From Sphingobacteriia bacterium (GTDB lineage: Bacteria > Bacteroidota > Bacteroidia > Chitinophagales > Chitinophagaceae): 64,000 bases of DNA. The stretch spans positions 124,001 to 188,000 of the forward strand of contig JAFKLS010000018.1 of assembly GCA_017304675.1 (NCBI GenBank), in the 5' to 3' direction. Each line of letters begins with the position of its first letter. Position 1 is the first letter of the stretch. The position numbers and the translations under genes are program-made. The notes beneath the pieces were generated by a model that saw only the letters and a list, made by a program, of their open reading frames with translations, made no database searches and was not told where the DNA came from. Of this stretch, positions 62,374 through 64,000 are shown piece by piece.

Positions 62374-64000
62374 TTAGTAAGCCAATAATTTAGCAATTCT
62401 GTTCTGTACTTTCTCTACTGTAGGCAGCATAGCAGCTTCGAGTACTGTATTTATTGGTACTGCAGGCAGGTTTAAAGCACCTATCACTTCTACTTTCGCA
62501 TCTAAAAAATGATAGCAATTATTGGAAATGCGTAAAGACAATGCTTCTGCAAATGAATTATTTTGTTGCTCTTCACTCAACACAATTACTTTACCATGTT
62601 TGGTAACGCTCTCAAAAACCAGTTCTTCGTCTAAAGGATATAAAGTTCTCAGGTCTACCACTTCAACTTGCCCCGGGAATTTTTTTGCTGCGTTTTTGGC
62701 CCAATACACTCCCATTCCGTATGTGATAATGGTTACAGTTTCTCCTTTTTTAATTTTTTCCATCTCTGCCTGAAGTGTTATGGCTCCTTTTCCGAAAGGA
62801 AGTACATAATCACTGGAAGGTTCTATTGTTTTGGCATCTTCCGTACCGGGAACTTTACTCCAGTATAACCCTTTATGCTCCAGTATTACAACGGGGTTTG
62901 GGTCATAAAAAGCTGCTTTCATAATACCCTTCATGTCTGCCGCATTAGATGGATAAGCCACTTTAATCCCCTTTACAGTTAACAAAGTGCTCTCAATGCT
63001 GCCACTATGGTAAGGCCCGCCTCCGCCGTAAGCTCCTACAGGAACCCTTAACACCATTTGTACCGGAAACTTTCCGTTACTCAGGTAATTGGATTTTGAT
63101 ATTTCTGTTACCAACTGGTTAAATGCAGGATAAATATAATCTGCGAACTGTACCTCTACAATTGGTTTTAAACCCAATGCGCTCATACCAACTGTTGAAC
63201 CTACAATATAAGCCTCCTGTATGGCGGTATTAAACACCCTGCTATCGCCAAACTTTTCTGCCAAGGTTGCTGTTTCTCTAAACACACCACCTAATCTTTT
63301 ACCAACATCCTGGCCATATAAAACAGCTTCAGGGTGTGCATCCATAATTTCTTCAATGGCATGTAATGCCGCATCTACCATGATTATTTTTTCGCCACCC
63401 TTAGGTGTTCTTTGCCCTCTTTCCTCCTTTATAGGTGTAGGCGCAAACACGTTTGCTGCCACATCTGCCGCATCCGGCTCAGCAGCCTTAGAAGCTGTAT
63501 CGAAAGTTTCCTGTATCTCTTTTAAAGAACTGTTTTCTACTTCGTTAATTTCATGTTCATTAAACCCTGCACCTGTTAACAATAACCTTAACTTAGGAAT
63601 AGGATCGTACAAACCATGTTTTAAAAGGTCTTCCCTGTTTCTATAAAATTCTCTCCTTACACCGCTGGTATGATGCCCCAATAAAGGCACTTTGGCATGT
63701 ACCAATACAGGTTTTCTTTCATTGCGGGCATAAGCAATTGCCTGACTCATGGCTTCATAACTCCTCATAAAATCGCTGCCATCACATTGCATTTTCTTTA
63801 ACCCTTTAAATCCGTCGGCATATTCATAGGCATTCATAGCCCTTATCTCATCTGCACTGGCCGATATGCTCCACTGATTATCCTGCACCAGGTAAACAAT
63901 GGGTAATTGCTTTAAAACAGCAAACTGAAAAGCCTCACTTACTTCACCTTCTGTAACACTGCCATCGCCCAAAGAACAAACCACTACCGGGTTTTCTCCA
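62374..64000 (-). CDS. 2-oxoacid dehydrogenase E1, alpha-beta fusion (5' end beyond window)
   Basis: The frame runs open to the window edge (GENPVVVCSLGDGS at the start), so the N-terminal part is missing. The alpha-subunit remnant holds the thiamine-diphosphate motif GDGSVTEGEVSEA...N and SHHT-type loop (LGHHTSGVRREFY). After a linker near residue 185 the beta subunit follows (MVDAALHAIEEIMDAHPEAVLYGQDVGKRLGGVF, EVQFADYIYPAFNQLVTE, LRVPVGAYGGGGPYHS). Fused E1 chains of this sort serve branched-chain or pyruvate-type 2-oxoacid dehydrogenase complexes. Its partner genes are not visible. Confidence 0.92.
   Translation of the reverse strand, partial: GENPVVVCSLGDGSVTEGEVSEAFQFAVLKQLPIVYLVQDNQWSISASADEIRAMNAYEYADGFKGLKKMQCDGSDFMRSYEAMSQAIAYARNERKPVLVHAKVPLLGHHTSGVRREFYRNREDLLKHGLYDPIPKLRLLLTGAGFNEHEINEVENSSLKEIQETFDTASKAAEPDAADVAANVFAPTPIKEERGQRTPKGGEKIIMVDAALHAIEEIMDAHPEAVLYGQDVGKRLGGVFRETATLAEKFGDSRVFNTAIQEAYIVGSTVGMSALGLKPIVEVQFADYIYPAFNQLVTEISKSNYLSNGKFPVQMVLRVPVGAYGGGGPYHSGSIESTLLTVKGIKVAYPSNAADMKGIMKAAFYDPNPVVILEHKGLYWSKVPGTEDAKTIEPSSDYVLPFGKGAITLQAEMEKIKKGETVTIITYGMGVYWAKNAAKKFPGQVEVVDLRTLYPLDEELVFESVTKHGKVIVLSEEQQNNSFAEALSLRISNNCYHFLDAKVEVIGALNLPAVPINTVLEAAMLPTVEKVQNRIAKLLAY

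Noticed and set aside
1..64000. CRISPR array, rRNA operon, intact insertion sequence or prophage
   Set aside because: No regularly spaced repeats, no rRNA-like stretch, no transposase and no phage structural genes were seen on either strand.

Overview
The window looks like DNA from a Bacteroidetes bacterium, most likely a Chitinophagaceae-type genome. Supporting evidence: SusC/SusD proteins with an N-terminal STN domain, ECF sigma/FecR pairs, a fused GldF-GldG transporter, DUF3857-type protein sequence, and promoter-like TTTG-N19-TAnnTTTG sequences. The left ~26-28 kb is visibly richer in G+C than the right ~36 kb (single-line hand counts 29/60 at 12001 and 19/60 at 30001). The change falls in an AT-rich strip at about 25.8-28.0 kb. 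That strip holds a decayed tyrosine-recombinase-like fragment, a long inverted repeat, a toxin-antitoxin-chaperone operon and a tRNA-3'-end-like fragment. I read it as the right edge of an acquired element whose left end is outside the window; a chimeric contig is the main alternative.

Left part. Bases 1-12.7 kb hold a minus-strand polysaccharide-utilisation operon: FecR anti-sigma, SusC, SusD, a GldA-like ABC ATPase, a GldF-GldG fusion permease and an alpha-L-arabinofuranosidase. Beyond it are a second ECF sigma gene and the start of an HExxH protein cut by the window edge. The cognate sigma of FecR (14871-15428) is separated from it by an inverted 2-kb gene for a GHKL ATPase-nuclease.

12.8-21.8 kb is an accessory island rich in nuclease-like and unknown genes: the GHKL/ExK protein; a four-gene plus-strand cassette (DUF5677-like protein, single-TM protein, Mrr-like nuclease with an unknown sensor-like N-terminus, single-TM protein); two mini-genes; and a minus-strand group of a PD-(D/E)XK-like protein, a HEPN-like protein and an unknown protein. 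These are candidate, possibly undescribed, anti-phage systems. 22.0-25.8 kb is a mobilisation module: candidate oriT hairpins, a small relaxosome protein, a relaxase with an H-H-D...H-H-H motif, and a VirD4/TraG coupling ATPase. No type IV secretion genes are present, so the element would be mobilised in trans. 26.4-27.8 kb holds HigB-like toxin, HigA-like antitoxin and SecB-like chaperone genes behind two palindromic operators.

Right part. 28.0-39.4 kb is a LigB-type dioxygenase gene plus a high-affinity potassium uptake operon: three micro-ORFs including kdpF, then kdpA, kdpB, kdpC, two outer-membrane barrels, an acyl carrier protein, a kinase-less KdpD and a separate sensor kinase. Next come an NtrC-type regulator divergent from a three-PAS histidine kinase, and a YncE-like beta-propeller. 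Two RND efflux systems follow: one with its own OmpR-type two-component pair (44.5-51.7 kb) and one without (54.3-60.2 kb), separated by a TonB-dependent-receptor-like barrel. The end of the window holds a VOC protein, a C-terminal DUF3857-type fragment, tRNA-Met and a partial fused 2-oxoacid dehydrogenase E1.
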